31,031 nt of DNA from an uncultured Flavobacterium sp. (lineage in GTDB: Bacteria > Bacteroidota > Bacteroidia > Flavobacteriales > Flavobacteriaceae), in assembly GCA_946479395.1 (NCBI GenBank), contig CAMLFV010000006.1:1-31031 (forward strand), given 5' to 3'. Shown here in pieces: positions 7,337 to 14,493 of this stretch. Position numbers and translations under genes: made by a program. Numbering within the stretch: the first letter of the stretch is position 1; every line of letters begins with the position of its first letter. The notes under the pieces were generated by a model. It was not told the DNA's origin. It saw nothing but the letters and a program-made list of their open reading frames with translations, and did not search any database.

Positions 7337-8462
7337 TTTGTAATTTTAGTTTGTTAACCACCGGGTTGGCATACATTTCTAAAAACGTATCGACAACGGC
7401 TTCGTTACCTTTATCTACTTTTAATTCTAAACGACGTAAAAACAATTGTTTTTCTTTATCGGTATATTGATTGGTGAAACGGTCGGTATCGTTCAATAAA
7501 TCGTACGCAATATAATTGGTTGGCCACAGTTTGTAATTCGAAATAATCTGCTCGTCGATCACTTTTGCAAGCATTTGAATTTGCTTGTTTACATTTGTGG
7601 TTTCGTTTTTAATAGTATCCAATTCTGTTTTTAAAGCTTTGCCAACATGCAAATGAATGCGTTTTTTTTGACCAACAACACCGCTCATTAAATTTAAAAA
7701 ATCTTCGTTTTTATCTTTAATATACAGTTCGTCTGCCATTTTTGCCATAAGTTGCGGCATCTTTAATTTATCTGTAGGATCGTATTCGTAAGATATCGTT
7801 ACAGGTACAATGCGTAAATTCTTGAAATAATCCATCATAGAATCTTCATTGCACGCCATACCAATCATCTTTAAAACGCCTTGATGTGTTGCGTCGTTTC
7901 CGTCTTTCGTTCTTCCTTCGCGCTGTGCAATCCAAACCGAACGATTTTCATCTTTCAGTAAATGATGCATGTATTCTGACAATAACTTACTGCTTTCTAA
8001 CAATTCACGAGGCGACAGTCCGCGTTTTACGATAAAGTTTCGGTTTAATTTGGCAAGATCCATAAACAACTGCTTCTGAACCAGATTATCGCCAACCGCA
8101 GAACCAGTCATAATTTTGCCGTGTTCCATTAGCAAAACGTTCAAAAAACTGGTATCTAACAGAATATCTCGATGGTTTGATATGAAAAGATACGATGTAT
8201 TATCGTCTAAATTTTCAAAACCAGAACTCGATAATCCTTCCGATGTATTTTTTAAAACCTGTTGTAAGGTATGGTAAATAATTTTCGATTGAAAATCGCG
8301 AATGCTGTGAATACTGTTAACCAACTCGTTAACTTGTTCTTCTGAATATTCCGGAAATGTATAATCTATCAACGATTTTACCATAGGGTGATGTGCGATA
8401 TTCTGAAGTACTTTTGGTACTTCTTCATCGTGATAAAAACGTATCGAATCGAATTTAGACAT
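7329..8462 (-). CDS. Glycerophosphate acyltransferase-like protein (PlsC family)
   Basis: The 377-residue protein has the acyltransferase motif NHRDILLD (96-103, the NHx4D box), GSAVGDNLV (120-128), the basic substrate block NFIVKRGLSPREL (142-154) and VWIAQREGRTKDGND (176-190), equivalent to the EGTR motif but reading EGRTKDG. It has no clear membrane helix and no signal peptide, so it is probably a peripheral inner-membrane enzyme. Substrate is not certain: a 1-acyl-glycerol-3-phosphate acyltransferase role is the usual family reading, but it is longer than standard PlsC (about 240 aa), and the N-terminal 90 and C-terminal 130 residues are specific to this subgroup. It lies 43 nt behind tatD and overlaps ansA by 8 nt. 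Confidence 0.8.
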   Translation of the reverse strand: MSKFDSIRFYHDEEVPKVLQNIAHHPMVKSLIDYTFPEYSEEQVNELVNSIHSIRDFQSKIIYHTLQQVLKNTSEGLSSSGFENLDDNTSYLFISNHRDILLDTSFLNVLLMEHGKIMTGSAVGDNLVQKQLFMDLAKLNRNFIVKRGLSPRELLESSKLLSEYMHHLLKDENRSVWIAQREGRTKDGNDATHQGVLKMIGMACNEDSMMDYFKNLRIVPVTISYEYDPTDKLKMPQLMAKMADELYIKDKNEDFLNLMSGVVGQKKRIHLHVGKALKTELDTIKNETTNVNKQIQMLAKVIDEQIISNYKLWPTNYIAYDLLNDTDRFTNQYTDKEKQLFLRRLELKVDKGNEAVVDTFLEMYANPVVNKLKLQNA

Positions 8463-8505
8463 AGTTTGATTTTATTTTCGTAACTGAAACAAATATACTT
8501 CCAAT

Positions 8506-9276
8506 TTACAATTTAAAAATGTTTAATGCGTTTTTTGTTGTTTGTTGTGCAATTTCTTCTACCGGCAGGTTATAAATAGTTGCTAATTTTTGTGCAACCA
8601 AGGCTACATAACTGCTTTCGTTACGTTTGCCGCGGTTTGGTACGGGTGCCAGATAAGGCGAATCGGTTTCTAACACGATATGTTGTAAGGGAATTTGATC
8701 TAAATACTGATCTCTTTTTCCGTTTTTAAAGGTTGCTACACCGCCAATTCCCAATTTCATGTTCAGGTTCAATGCACGTTCTGCCTGATTAAAATCGCCC
8801 GTGAAGCAATGGAAAATTCCGAATAAATCGTCGCTTTTTTCCTGATCTAATACTTCAAAAACCTCATCGAATGCATCACGACAATGAATATTTATTGGCA
8901 AGCCTAACTTTTTGGCCCACTGAATTTGTTTTTGAAATGCCTGCTGCTGAATTTTTAGGGTTGATTTATCCCAATACAGATCAACACCAATTTCGCCCAC
9001 AGCAACATACGTTCCTTTCGCCAACTCTTGTTCTACAAAAGCTAATTCTTGTTCAAAAGTTTCGGGTTTTACATAACAAGGATGCAAGCCCATCATTAAA
9101 TGAACGTTTTGCGGATATTGTTGTTTAATTTGCTGCATACCGTTAAAGTACGAAGAATCGATTGCTGGCACAAAGAAATGTTCTACTCCAACAGCAAGTG
9201 CGCGTTCCATCATTTGGGTTCGGTCACTTTCAAATTCCTCACTATATAAGTGGGTATGTGTATCAATTAAAATCAT
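8506..9276 (-). CDS. tatD: TatD-family metal-dependent hydrolase (DNase)
   Basis: Metal ligands of the TIM-barrel amidohydrolase fold are all present: His-7/His-9 in DTHTHL, Glu-95 in VAVGEIGVDLYWDKS, His-131 in PINIHCRDAF, His-156 in GIFHCFTGD, and Asp-205 in LETDSPYLAPVP. The 256-residue length is standard. Family members act as 3'-5' exonucleases on DNA and in peroxide-damage repair; the physiological substrate here is inferred. It is the first gene of a three-gene unit. The divergent 9277-9411 spacer holds an imperfect inverted repeat, and I see no good -7 box on this strand. Confidence 0.93.
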   Translation of the reverse strand: MILIDTHTHLYSEEFESDRTQMMERALAVGVEHFFVPAIDSSYFNGMQQIKQQYPQNVHLMMGLHPCYVKPETFEQELAFVEQELAKGTYVAVGEIGVDLYWDKSTLKIQQQAFQKQIQWAKKLGLPINIHCRDAFDEVFEVLDQEKSDDLFGIFHCFTGDFNQAERALNLNMKLGIGGVATFKNGKRDQYLDQIPLQHIVLETDSPYLAPVPNRGKRNESSYVALVAQKLATIYNLPVEEIAQQTTKNALNIFKL

Positions 9277-9299
9277 TTTGTATTTTTAATTTTCTATTT

Positions 9300-9367
9300 T
9301 ACCACAAAGAAAGCATAGATTTTTGCTAACTAAACTATGCACTGTTTTAGATAAATTCTATGTGGTT
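9300..9367. repeat. Imperfect inverted repeat between divergent genes
   Basis: An outer arm TACCACA (9300-9306) faces TGTGGTTA (9361-9368), and an inner arm GCATAG (9313-9318) faces CTATGC (9335-9340). ACCACA...GCATAG against CTATG-TGGT recalls the 'ACCACATAGAAACATAG' style repeats I remember from Flavobacterium genomes. It may instead be an operator between tatD and the protease gene. Confidence 0.5.
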
Positions 9368-9381
9368 AAATTATATCTACC

Positions 9382-9389
9382 TATTTTTG
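9382..9389 (+). promoter_or_regulatory. -7 box for the protease gene at 9412
   Basis: TATTTTTG matches TAnnTTTG 22 nt before the ATG. No TTG is found at the expected -33 distance. Confidence 0.5.
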
Positions 9390-9411
9390 TTTTTCAACAG
9401 ATATTAAATTA

Positions 9412-9849
9412 ATGAACGATATTGTAACTGTATTAGAACAGCAAGATTATTTCAGCATTCCGTTTCGCATTCGAAAATCGAACCATTTATATGTACATGC
9501 AAAAGTGAACGGCATTAAAGGTTTGTTTTTGATTGATACCGGAGCATCAAACACCTGTATTGACAGCGACGAAAAATCGTTTTTTAAATTATTGTCAAAA
9601 GCACATAAAGCTAAAGCTTCGGGTGCGGGTTCAAACGATATGCATGCCGAAATTTCTACCGACAATACCATACAATTAGGCAAATGGAAAAAGAACGATA
9701 TTAACTTAATTCTGCTTGATTTAACGCACGTAAACATTGCGTTAAGCGAATACAACCTGCCAAAAGTCCACGGAATTATTGGCAGCGATTTACTTAAAAA
9801 CAACGGAGCAATTATTCATTACCCGTTACAATTACTTTTTATTAAGTGA
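9412..9849 (+). CDS. Retropepsin-like aspartyl protease domain protein
   Basis: The 145-residue protein is one clan AA aspartic protease unit. It has the active-site motif [13 protein letters not shown] (39-51, catalytic Asp-42), a flap-like segment around 68-90, and the conserved [17 protein letters not shown] (121-137), matching the hydrophobic-G-[SA]-D/N-L block of these proteins. Single-domain members must dimerise to build an active site. No signal peptide is present, so it should be cytosolic. Targets unknown. The 3' end overlaps the convergent DUF3109 gene by 18 nt, so no terminator separates them. Confidence 0.82.
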   Translation: MNDIVTVLEQQDYFSIPFRIRKSNHLYVHAKVNGIKGLFLIDTGASNTCIDSDEKSFFKLLSKAHKAKASGAGSNDMHAEISTDNTIQLGKWKKNDINLILLDLTHVNIALSEYNLPKVHGIIGSDLLKNNGAIIHYPLQLLFIK

Positions 9850-10416
9850 TTGCTTTTGCCATTCAGTCGCTACAGTTTCTAATTCGGCATACCAGCTTTC
9901 GCCGTATTTTCGAATTAATGGTTCTTTTAAAAACTTGTAAACGGGGACTTCTAATTCTTTCCCTAATGCACAAGCATCGTCACAAATATGCCAACGGTTG
10001 TAATTTACCGCCGAAAACTGCGAATATTCTTTAATACGAATCGGGTACAAATGACACGAAATTGGTTTTTTCCATTTAATTAAACCTTCGTTATACGCTT
10101 GTTCTATACCACACAATGCTGTATTTCCATCGAAAATAACATACGCACATTCTTTATTGTCGATCAAAGGAGTTTCCAAATCACCATCTTCGCCTACAAT
10201 CCACGTTCCCTGCTCTTCAATTACGGCAATTCCTTTGGCACGTAAATATGGTTTTATAATCGGGTAAATTTCTTCTAAAATAGCTGTTTCTTCCTTATCT
10301 AAAGGCGCACCGGCATCTCCATCCACACAACATTGTCCTTTACAAGCTGTTAGGTTACACACAAATTCTTTTTCAAGAACATCGTCTGAAACTATTGTTT
10401 TTCCTATCTGAAACAT
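9832..10416 (-). CDS. DUF3109-family cysteine-rich protein
   Basis: The 194-residue cytosolic protein has nine cysteines in a fixed pattern: Cys-20, Cys-25, Cys-29/30 ([11 protein letters not shown]), Cys-90 and Cys-102, Cys-121 (SCHLYP) and Cys-145/149 (CDDACALG). This resembles the YkgJ-type putative zinc or iron-sulfur binding family and fits DUF3109 as I know it from Bacteroidota. Such a set suggests a bound metal or cluster, but neither metal nor reaction is established. The segment [11 protein letters not shown] (33-43) is also typical. Own promoter at 10445-10438; the 3' end overlaps the convergent protease gene. Confidence 0.85.
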   Translation of the reverse strand: MFQIGKTIVSDDVLEKEFVCNLTACKGQCCVDGDAGAPLDKEETAILEEIYPIIKPYLRAKGIAVIEEQGTWIVGEDGDLETPLIDNKECAYVIFDGNTALCGIEQAYNEGLIKWKKPISCHLYPIRIKEYSQFSAVNYNRWHICDDACALGKELEVPVYKFLKEPLIRKYGESWYAELETVATEWQKQSLNKK

Positions 10417-10437
10417 AAATCAATTCATTTGCAGCCG

Positions 10438-10445
10438 CAAAGTTA
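10438..10445 (-). promoter_or_regulatory. -7 box of the DUF3109 gene
   Basis: TAACTTTG followed by C on the minus strand, 21 nt before the ATG at 10416. The remainder of the 246-nt gap up to 10662 shows no gene. Confidence 0.55.
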
Positions 10446-10603
10446 CAACTATTTACGGTTTTAAAACTGTTACCAAAAATGTAAAAATTATTATTCTTTT
10501 TATTGAATCATGAAATTGTTGTAAATTCGTGTGCTGCTTTTTGTTAGCTTGGGTTGATTTTGCAATAGGGCTGTTAAATTATCCGGTACTATTTGTTAAA
10601 GAC

Positions 10604-10635
10604 TTGCATAACTAATTAAATATTTTGTACTTTCG
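10604..10635 (+). promoter_or_regulatory. Promoter of the membrane protein/flavoprotein pair
   Basis: TTG (10604-10606) and TACTTTCG (10628-10635) are spaced by 21 nt. The -7 box has one mismatch to TAnnTTTG. The ATG follows 27 nt later. Confidence 0.45.
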
Positions 10636-10662
10636 TTTCCTATTCAACAAAATAAATCAATA

Positions 10663-10857
10663 ATGAAATACGTTACATACATAGTTATAGCTATTGCTAT
10701 TGCTTTGATTGTATTAAACATTACAAAATTAGATTTTAACAACTTATTTCAAGGCGAAAGTGTTGTAGCTTTAATTTGTATTATTGCCATTTTGTGCGCA
10801 GTAATCTTATTGCTTATCTTTAATACTTCAAAAGCAATAGACAATAAAAACAAGTAA
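10663..10857 (+). CDS. Small membrane protein with two helices
   Basis: The 64-residue product has two hydrophobic segments, about 4-20 (VTYIVIAIAIALIVLNI) and 35-54 (VALICIIAILCAVILLLIF), joined by a short polar loop (TKLDFNNLFQGES). The tail is charged (KAIDNKNK). No known family recognised. It lies 1 nt before the flavoprotein gene, so the two are almost certainly co-translated, which hints that it anchors or serves that protein. Confidence 0.75.
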   Translation: MKYVTYIVIAIAIALIVLNITKLDFNNLFQGESVVALICIIAILCAVILLLIFNTSKAIDNKNK

Positions 10858-10858
10858 A

Positions 10859-11473
10859 ATGTTTGACTGTTTAATAATTGGCGGAGGCGTTTCGGGGGTT
10901 TCTTGTGCCTTGGTTTTAGGATCGGCAAATGCTAAATCGTTTGTGAACGATAAAAAAATTGGCATTATTGCCCACCAGAAATCATCGATGTTGCAAGATG
11001 CACTGTTTAACAACGCCTACGGAATACTACCCGGCACTTTAGGAAGCCACTTATTACAACAAACCCTTACCGATTTAAACAATATATACCCGCACATTAA
11101 TCAAATTTTAAACGAACGGGTACTTTCTATAATTAATCACAAGGATTATTTTTTAGTAACTACTACCGAAAATATTTACGAAAGTAAATGTGTAGTTGTT
11201 GCTATCAACTCTAGCAATCCTTTTACCATTAACGGTTGTTTGGAATCTTATGTAATTCCGCATGGAAAATCGTTACCGCAGAAAAACCGTATTCAATTAG
11301 CAAATAAAGATCATTTGGTGTTTGAAAATATTTATGTTGCCGGGACTTTAGCAGGACATCGCAGTCAGTTAGCAATTGCTGCCGGAAGTGGCGCTGCCGT
11401 TGCAACCGATATTTTAACTTTGTGGAACCACGGTATTGAAACCCACGCACACGACAGTATCAGAAAGAAGTAA
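10859..11473 (+). CDS. Short FAD/NAD(P)-binding oxidoreductase, thioredoxin-reductase-like
   Basis: The N-terminus is a dinucleotide-binding beta-alpha-beta unit, MFDCLIIGGGVSGVSCALVL (1-20, GGGVSG). The C-terminal third has the flavin-binding block of thioredoxin reductases: HLVFENIYVAGTLAGHRSQL (in two parts), then AIAAGSGAAVATDIL. At 204 residues it is about 100 shorter than TrxB. The NADPH domain with the CxxC redox centre is missing: the only cysteines lie outside any CxxC. It may thus bind FAD but cannot do the classical disulfide exchange. Expression is coupled to the small membrane protein upstream. Not a truncated fragment in appearance, since both ends are family-like. Confidence 0.75.
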   Translation: MFDCLIIGGGVSGVSCALVLGSANAKSFVNDKKIGIIAHQKSSMLQDALFNNAYGILPGTLGSHLLQQTLTDLNNIYPHINQILNERVLSIINHKDYFLVTTTENIYESKCVVVAINSSNPFTINGCLESYVIPHGKSLPQKNRIQLANKDHLVFENIYVAGTLAGHRSQLAIAAGSGAAVATDILTLWNHGIETHAHDSIRKK

Positions 11474-11489
11474 AATATATAATCAAATA

Positions 11490-11516
11490 AAAAAGCAGGT
11501 TTAAAACCTGCTTTTT
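11490..11516. terminator. Bidirectional terminator
   Basis: AAAAAGCAGGTTT and its complement form a near-perfect hairpin with T-runs on both strands. It lies between the flavoprotein gene and the convergent DUF6341 gene. Confidence 0.85.
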
Positions 11517-11524
11517 TAACCTTT

Positions 11525-11758
11525 TTATTTTAAGAACGAATGTGCTGTAGTGTCTTGATCGTCTTCATTGTTAGCTGCAAAAATGCGCAATTGTTTTAAC
11601 CAGTAAACAAAGGCAACTGTACAAATAATAATGAAAATCCAGTTAAGTAAGTTTGCAACCCACCAGTTTGTTAATTCTAATTTCGCAAACCAGTCCATTG
11701 GTACAAACAAAACATCAACGAATAAAAATTGTATCCCGTGAAAGAAAGATGTCCACAT
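11525..11758 (-). CDS. DUF6341-type small membrane protein
   Basis: The 77-residue protein has an aromatic N-terminal half (WTSFFHGIQFLFVDVLFVP, probably membrane-associated), a clear membrane helix near 34-54 (VANLLNWIFIIICTVAFVYWL) and an acidic tail (NNEDDQDTT). I recall this family as conserved in Flavobacteriaceae next to DUF6427 and upp, the same neighbours as here. Function unknown. Transcribed from a box at 11820-11813 that lies back to back with the DUF6427 promoter. Confidence 0.75.
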   Translation of the reverse strand: MWTSFFHGIQFLFVDVLFVPMDWFAKLELTNWWVANLLNWIFIIICTVAFVYWLKQLRIFAANNEDDQDTTAHSFLK

Positions 11759-11801
11759 AATATTGTTATTAAATTATTTATGTTTAGTTTTAGTTTAATT
11801 C

Positions 11802-11809
11802 TAACTTTG
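11802..11809 (+). promoter_or_regulatory. -7 box of the DUF6427 gene
   Basis: TAACTTTG followed by C fits the consensus, about 58 nt before the ATG at 11868. It lies next to the opposite box at 11820-11813, so both start sites fall within a few bases of each other. Confidence 0.5.
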
Positions 11810-11812
11810 CAA

Positions 11813-11820
11813 CAAAAGTA
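11813..11820 (-). promoter_or_regulatory. -7 box of the DUF6341 gene
   Basis: TACTTTTG on the minus strand fits the consensus and lies about 54 nt before the ATG at 11758. Confidence 0.5.
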
Positions 11821-11867
11821 AAAAAAATTATTAACAACTTATTTACAAAAACAAAATAATATCATTA

Positions 11868-12797
11868 ATGCTTACAAATCTTTTTTCTAAAAGCAGACCT
11901 ATTGGGTATGTGGTTATAGGGTTAATGCTTTTGGCAACGTATATTTTACATCTTTTAAGCGATTTAAAATGGTTACAGTCGCCAACCGTTGTTATAGAGA
12001 AGAGTTTTTTGTTTGTAGTAATGGTGTTTTCGGTTTTGTTGATACAATTTATCACCGTAAAAAATTACTTGGCAGTTAACAACCTGTATTCGTTGTTTTT
12101 GTACGCCTGTTTTTTGATTTTGTTTCCTACTTTTTATGATGATTCTCAACTGATCATTGCAAACCTGCTGGTACTTTTGGCGTTGCGAAGAATTATTTCG
12201 CTGCAAACTTTAAACGAACCCAAAATTAAAATCTTCGATGCCAGCTTATGGATATTCGTCGCCACACTGTTTGAATCATGGACGATCCTTTATTTTGTAA
12301 TGATCTATCTGGCAATAATTTGGTACGTGAATCAGGATTACCGCAATTGGATTATTCCGTTGATTGCGTTGTTAACCGTTACTATTTTATTTTACACGTA
12401 CAGCTTGTTTTACAATATTAATCTGGTGGAATTTTGGACAGATAAATACGATGTTGGCTTTAATTTTAGTTATTTTGAAAACGTTTATCAAAACATAGCT
12501 CTTTCATTTCTGGCTACAATTGCGGTTTTGTTCACGGTTTATCAGTTAACCAATTTAAAAAGTATTGCAACAAATCAACTAACACTTTATAAAAACGTTG
12601 TGCTTTGTTTTGTAATTGGAGCTGCGATTTATATCATTACCCCGGAAAAATCAAATGGATTGCTGGTTTTCACATTCTTTCCGTTATCAATTATCGGTGG
12701 AAATTTCATTGCAAACACACCTATTAAATGGGTTAAAGAAGCTGTTTTAGCTACAATTCTTGGAGTAAGTTTATTGTTGTTTTTATTGAAACTATAA
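11868..12797 (+). CDS. DUF6427-type polytopic membrane protein
   Basis: The 309-residue protein is hydrophobic throughout, with about eight to nine membrane segments. Examples are 12-31 (IGYVVIGLMLLATYILHLLS), 45-61, 72-88, 128-150, 161-180, 212-227, 245-258 and 290-308. The start MLTNLFSKSRPIGYVV and the neighbours (DUF6341 upstream and divergent, upp downstream and convergent) match the flavobacterial DUF6427 family as I recall it. No catalytic motif is visible and no function is known. Its last 6 nt overlap the 3' end of upp with no terminator hairpin between them. Confidence 0.8.
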   Translation: MLTNLFSKSRPIGYVVIGLMLLATYILHLLSDLKWLQSPTVVIEKSFLFVVMVFSVLLIQFITVKNYLAVNNLYSLFLYACFLILFPTFYDDSQLIIANLLVLLALRRIISLQTLNEPKIKIFDASLWIFVATLFESWTILYFVMIYLAIIWYVNQDYRNWIIPLIALLTVTILFYTYSLFYNINLVEFWTDKYDVGFNFSYFENVYQNIALSFLATIAVLFTVYQLTNLKSIATNQLTLYKNVVLCFVIGAAIYIITPEKSNGLLVFTFFPLSIIGGNFIANTPIKWVKEAVLATILGVSLLLFLLKL

Positions 12798-13433
12798 TTT
12801 TTCGCCATAAGCCAAGTCGCCTGCATCGCCAATTCCGGGAATAATGTACTTGTTTTCGTTCAAAGAATCATCTAAACTGGCTACCCACAAATGAATGTTT
12901 TCGGGCAGATGTTCCTTTAAATATTCAATACCTTCGGGTGCAGCGATAACAACGCAAATATGAATTTCCTTTGGATGTTCCTTCTTCATTAACTGATCAA
13001 AAACAGCAACCATTGAATGCCCTGTTGCCAACATTGGATCCAACAAAAGCAGACATTTATCTTTAAACGAAGGTGCTGCCTGATATTCAACCAAAATCTC
13101 TGATGCTCCGTGTGTTCTGGCAGCAGATACAAATCCGTTTTCGGCATCATCAAAAAAACTCATAAAACCAGTATGTAATGCCAATCCGGCACGTAATATC
13201 GAACATAAAACCACCTCATCTTTAATCAGCATGGTATCTTTTGTACCTAAAGGTGTGGTAATAGAAGTTTCTTTATACGAAAGTTTCTTGCTTAATTCAT
13301 AAGCCATAATCTCGCCTATCCGCTCCATATTTTTACGAAAACGCATCGAATCGTTTTGCACATTCACATCGCGCAACTGCGCCAAAAAATGATTTAAAAT
13401 ACTGTTCTGCTCTGATATGTAGTGAATATGCAT
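12792..13433 (-). CDS. upp: Uracil phosphoribosyltransferase
   Basis: Upp converts uracil and PRPP to UMP for pyrimidine salvage in the cytosol. Signatures: SILRAGLALHTGF (78-90), the PRPP loop LLDPMLATGHSM (130-141), and the uracil-binding PGIGDAGDLAYG (199-210). The usual Arg after GDAGD is replaced by Leu here. Length 213 is standard. Start chosen at ATG 13433 (MHIHYISEQ), preceded by two TACTTTTA boxes that differ from TAnnTTTG only in the last base. The gene lies divergent from the DUF4254 gene and convergent with DUF6427. Confidence 0.94.
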   Translation of the reverse strand: MHIHYISEQNSILNHFLAQLRDVNVQNDSMRFRKNMERIGEIMAYELSKKLSYKETSITTPLGTKDTMLIKDEVVLCSILRAGLALHTGFMSFFDDAENGFVSAARTHGASEILVEYQAAPSFKDKCLLLLDPMLATGHSMVAVFDQLMKKEHPKEIHICVVIAAPEGIEYLKEHLPENIHLWVASLDDSLNENKYIIPGIGDAGDLAYGEKL

Positions 13434-13452
13434 AAGTTTACCAATGAATTTT

Positions 13453-13482
13453 GTTGTTGTAAAAGTATTAAAAGTATATTTG
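13453..13482 (+). promoter_or_regulatory. Promoter of the DUF4254 - GT9 run
   Basis: TATATTTG (13475-13482) matches the -7 consensus. TTG repeats at 13451-13459 give spacers of 15, 18 or 21 nt. The ATG at 13501 follows with a leader of about 12 nt. Confidence 0.6.
13460..13476 (-). promoter_or_regulatory. Tandem -7-like boxes of upp
   Basis: TACTTTTA occurs twice on the minus strand (13476-13469 and 13467-13460), 9 nt apart, each one base from TAnnTTTG. They lie 27-36 nt before the upp start and overlap the divergent promoter of the gene at 13501. Confidence 0.4.
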
Positions 13483-13500
13483 TAAATAAAAATTATAACA

Positions 13501-14106
13501 ATGTTTGCAGAATTAGCTTTTCCTGTTTTTGAAAAAAGTATCGAAGATTACCATAAATTCGACGATGTTAACCAACCAATAGCAAACCCGTACGAAAAAG
13601 GTTCTATTGAACATTTGCTGTATGCAAAAAACTGGGTTGATACCGTGCAATGGCATTATGAAGATATTATTCGCGACCCGCAGATTGATCCTGTTGCTGC
13701 TTTGGTTTTAAAACGCAAAATTGATGCATCGAACCAAGTAAGAACGGATATGGTTGAATATATCGACAGTTATTTTTTAGATAAATACAAAAACGTTCAG
13801 GTTAAGCCAAACGCAAAAATTAATACCGAAAGTCCGGCTTGGGCAATGGATCGTTTGTCTATTTTGGCATTAAAGATCTACCACATGCAAGAAGAAGCTA
13901 CGCGACTAGATGCATCGGAAGATCACCGTGCAAAATGTCAGGCTAAATTAGATGTTCTTTTAGAGCAGAAACAAGATATGTTTACATCGATCAGCCAATT
14001 GATAGAAGATATTGAAAACGGCGACAAATTCATGAAAGTTTACAAACAAATGAAGATGTATAACGACGAAGAATTGAATCCGGTTTTGTATCAAAATAAA
14101 AAATAG
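13501..14106 (+). CDS. DUF4254 domain protein
   Basis: The 201-residue protein is soluble and largely helical. Residues 38-60 (EHLLYAKNWVDTVQWHYEDIIRD in two parts: EHLLYAKNWVDTV, QWHYEDIIRD) and 108-135 (SPAWAMDRLSILALKIYHMQ) are its most family-like stretches. A long helical C-terminus (140-190) looks coiled-coil-like. DUF4254 genes usually lie beside a GT9 (heptosyltransferase-like) glycosyltransferase, as here two genes downstream, which suggests a role in surface glycan or LPS assembly. Its biochemical function is not known to me. Confidence 0.85.
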   Translation: MFAELAFPVFEKSIEDYHKFDDVNQPIANPYEKGSIEHLLYAKNWVDTVQWHYEDIIRDPQIDPVAALVLKRKIDASNQVRTDMVEYIDSYFLDKYKNVQVKPNAKINTESPAWAMDRLSILALKIYHMQEEATRLDASEDHRAKCQAKLDVLLEQKQDMFTSISQLIEDIENGDKFMKVYKQMKMYNDEELNPVLYQNKK

Positions 14107-14116
14107 TACTGAAGTC

Positions 14117-14188
14117 AAAAGTTTGAAAGTCGAAAGTCAAATGTTCGTTTTGTCGTTAGACTTTTCAGCATTTGACTTTTAAACTTTT
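14117..14188. repeat. AAAGTC-type inverted repeat
   Basis: The left arm (14117-14143) reads AAAAGTTTGAAAGTC then GAAAGTCAAATG. The right arm (14169-14188) is CATTTGACTTTTAAACTTTT, complementary to the left arm except for one extra GAAAGTC unit and one mismatch. The loop is 25 nt. It sits between the DUF4254 gene and the small membrane gene, and its right arm ends 4 nt before that gene's ATG. Confidence 0.7.
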
Positions 14189-14192
14189 AACT

Positions 14193-14492
14193 ATGAACAA
14201 ACTTTTAAAAATAGCGCAGGTATTCGTTTTTACCATTTTAATACTTTTAATTGCCGTGTTTATATGGCAGTTTTTCGATGCTTACGCTAAATTACTTTTT
14301 ATTCCTTTGGGTGTTTTAAGCATTTATTACCTGTTAATTTATCTTTTTGCTAAACTTTTGCAGCAAAACCAGTCAAAAATTTGGTTTTATGTAGGCATTG
14401 TTTTTATGATTATTCCGCTACTTGCTTTTTCAATGGCTTACAAACCCGTTTTAGAATTTTCGTACAATATTTTGCAGACTTTAGGCAATTAA
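14193..14492 (+). CDS. Small membrane protein with three helices
   Basis: The 99-residue protein has hydrophobic segments near 8-26 (VFVFTILILLIAVFIWQFF), 33-55 (LFIPLGVLSIYYLLIYLFAKLL) and 64-82 (FYVGIVFMIIPLLAFSMAY). An in-frame TTG at 14172 would add MTFKLLT, but that lies in the right arm of the inverted repeat, so the ATG at 14193 is preferred. One base separates it from the GT9 gene. No family recognised; a partner role in glycan assembly is only inferred from position. Confidence 0.75.
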   Translation: MNKLLKIAQVFVFTILILLIAVFIWQFFDAYAKLLFIPLGVLSIYYLLIYLFAKLLQQNQSKIWFYVGIVFMIIPLLAFSMAYKPVLEFSYNILQTLGN

Positions 14493-14493
14493 A

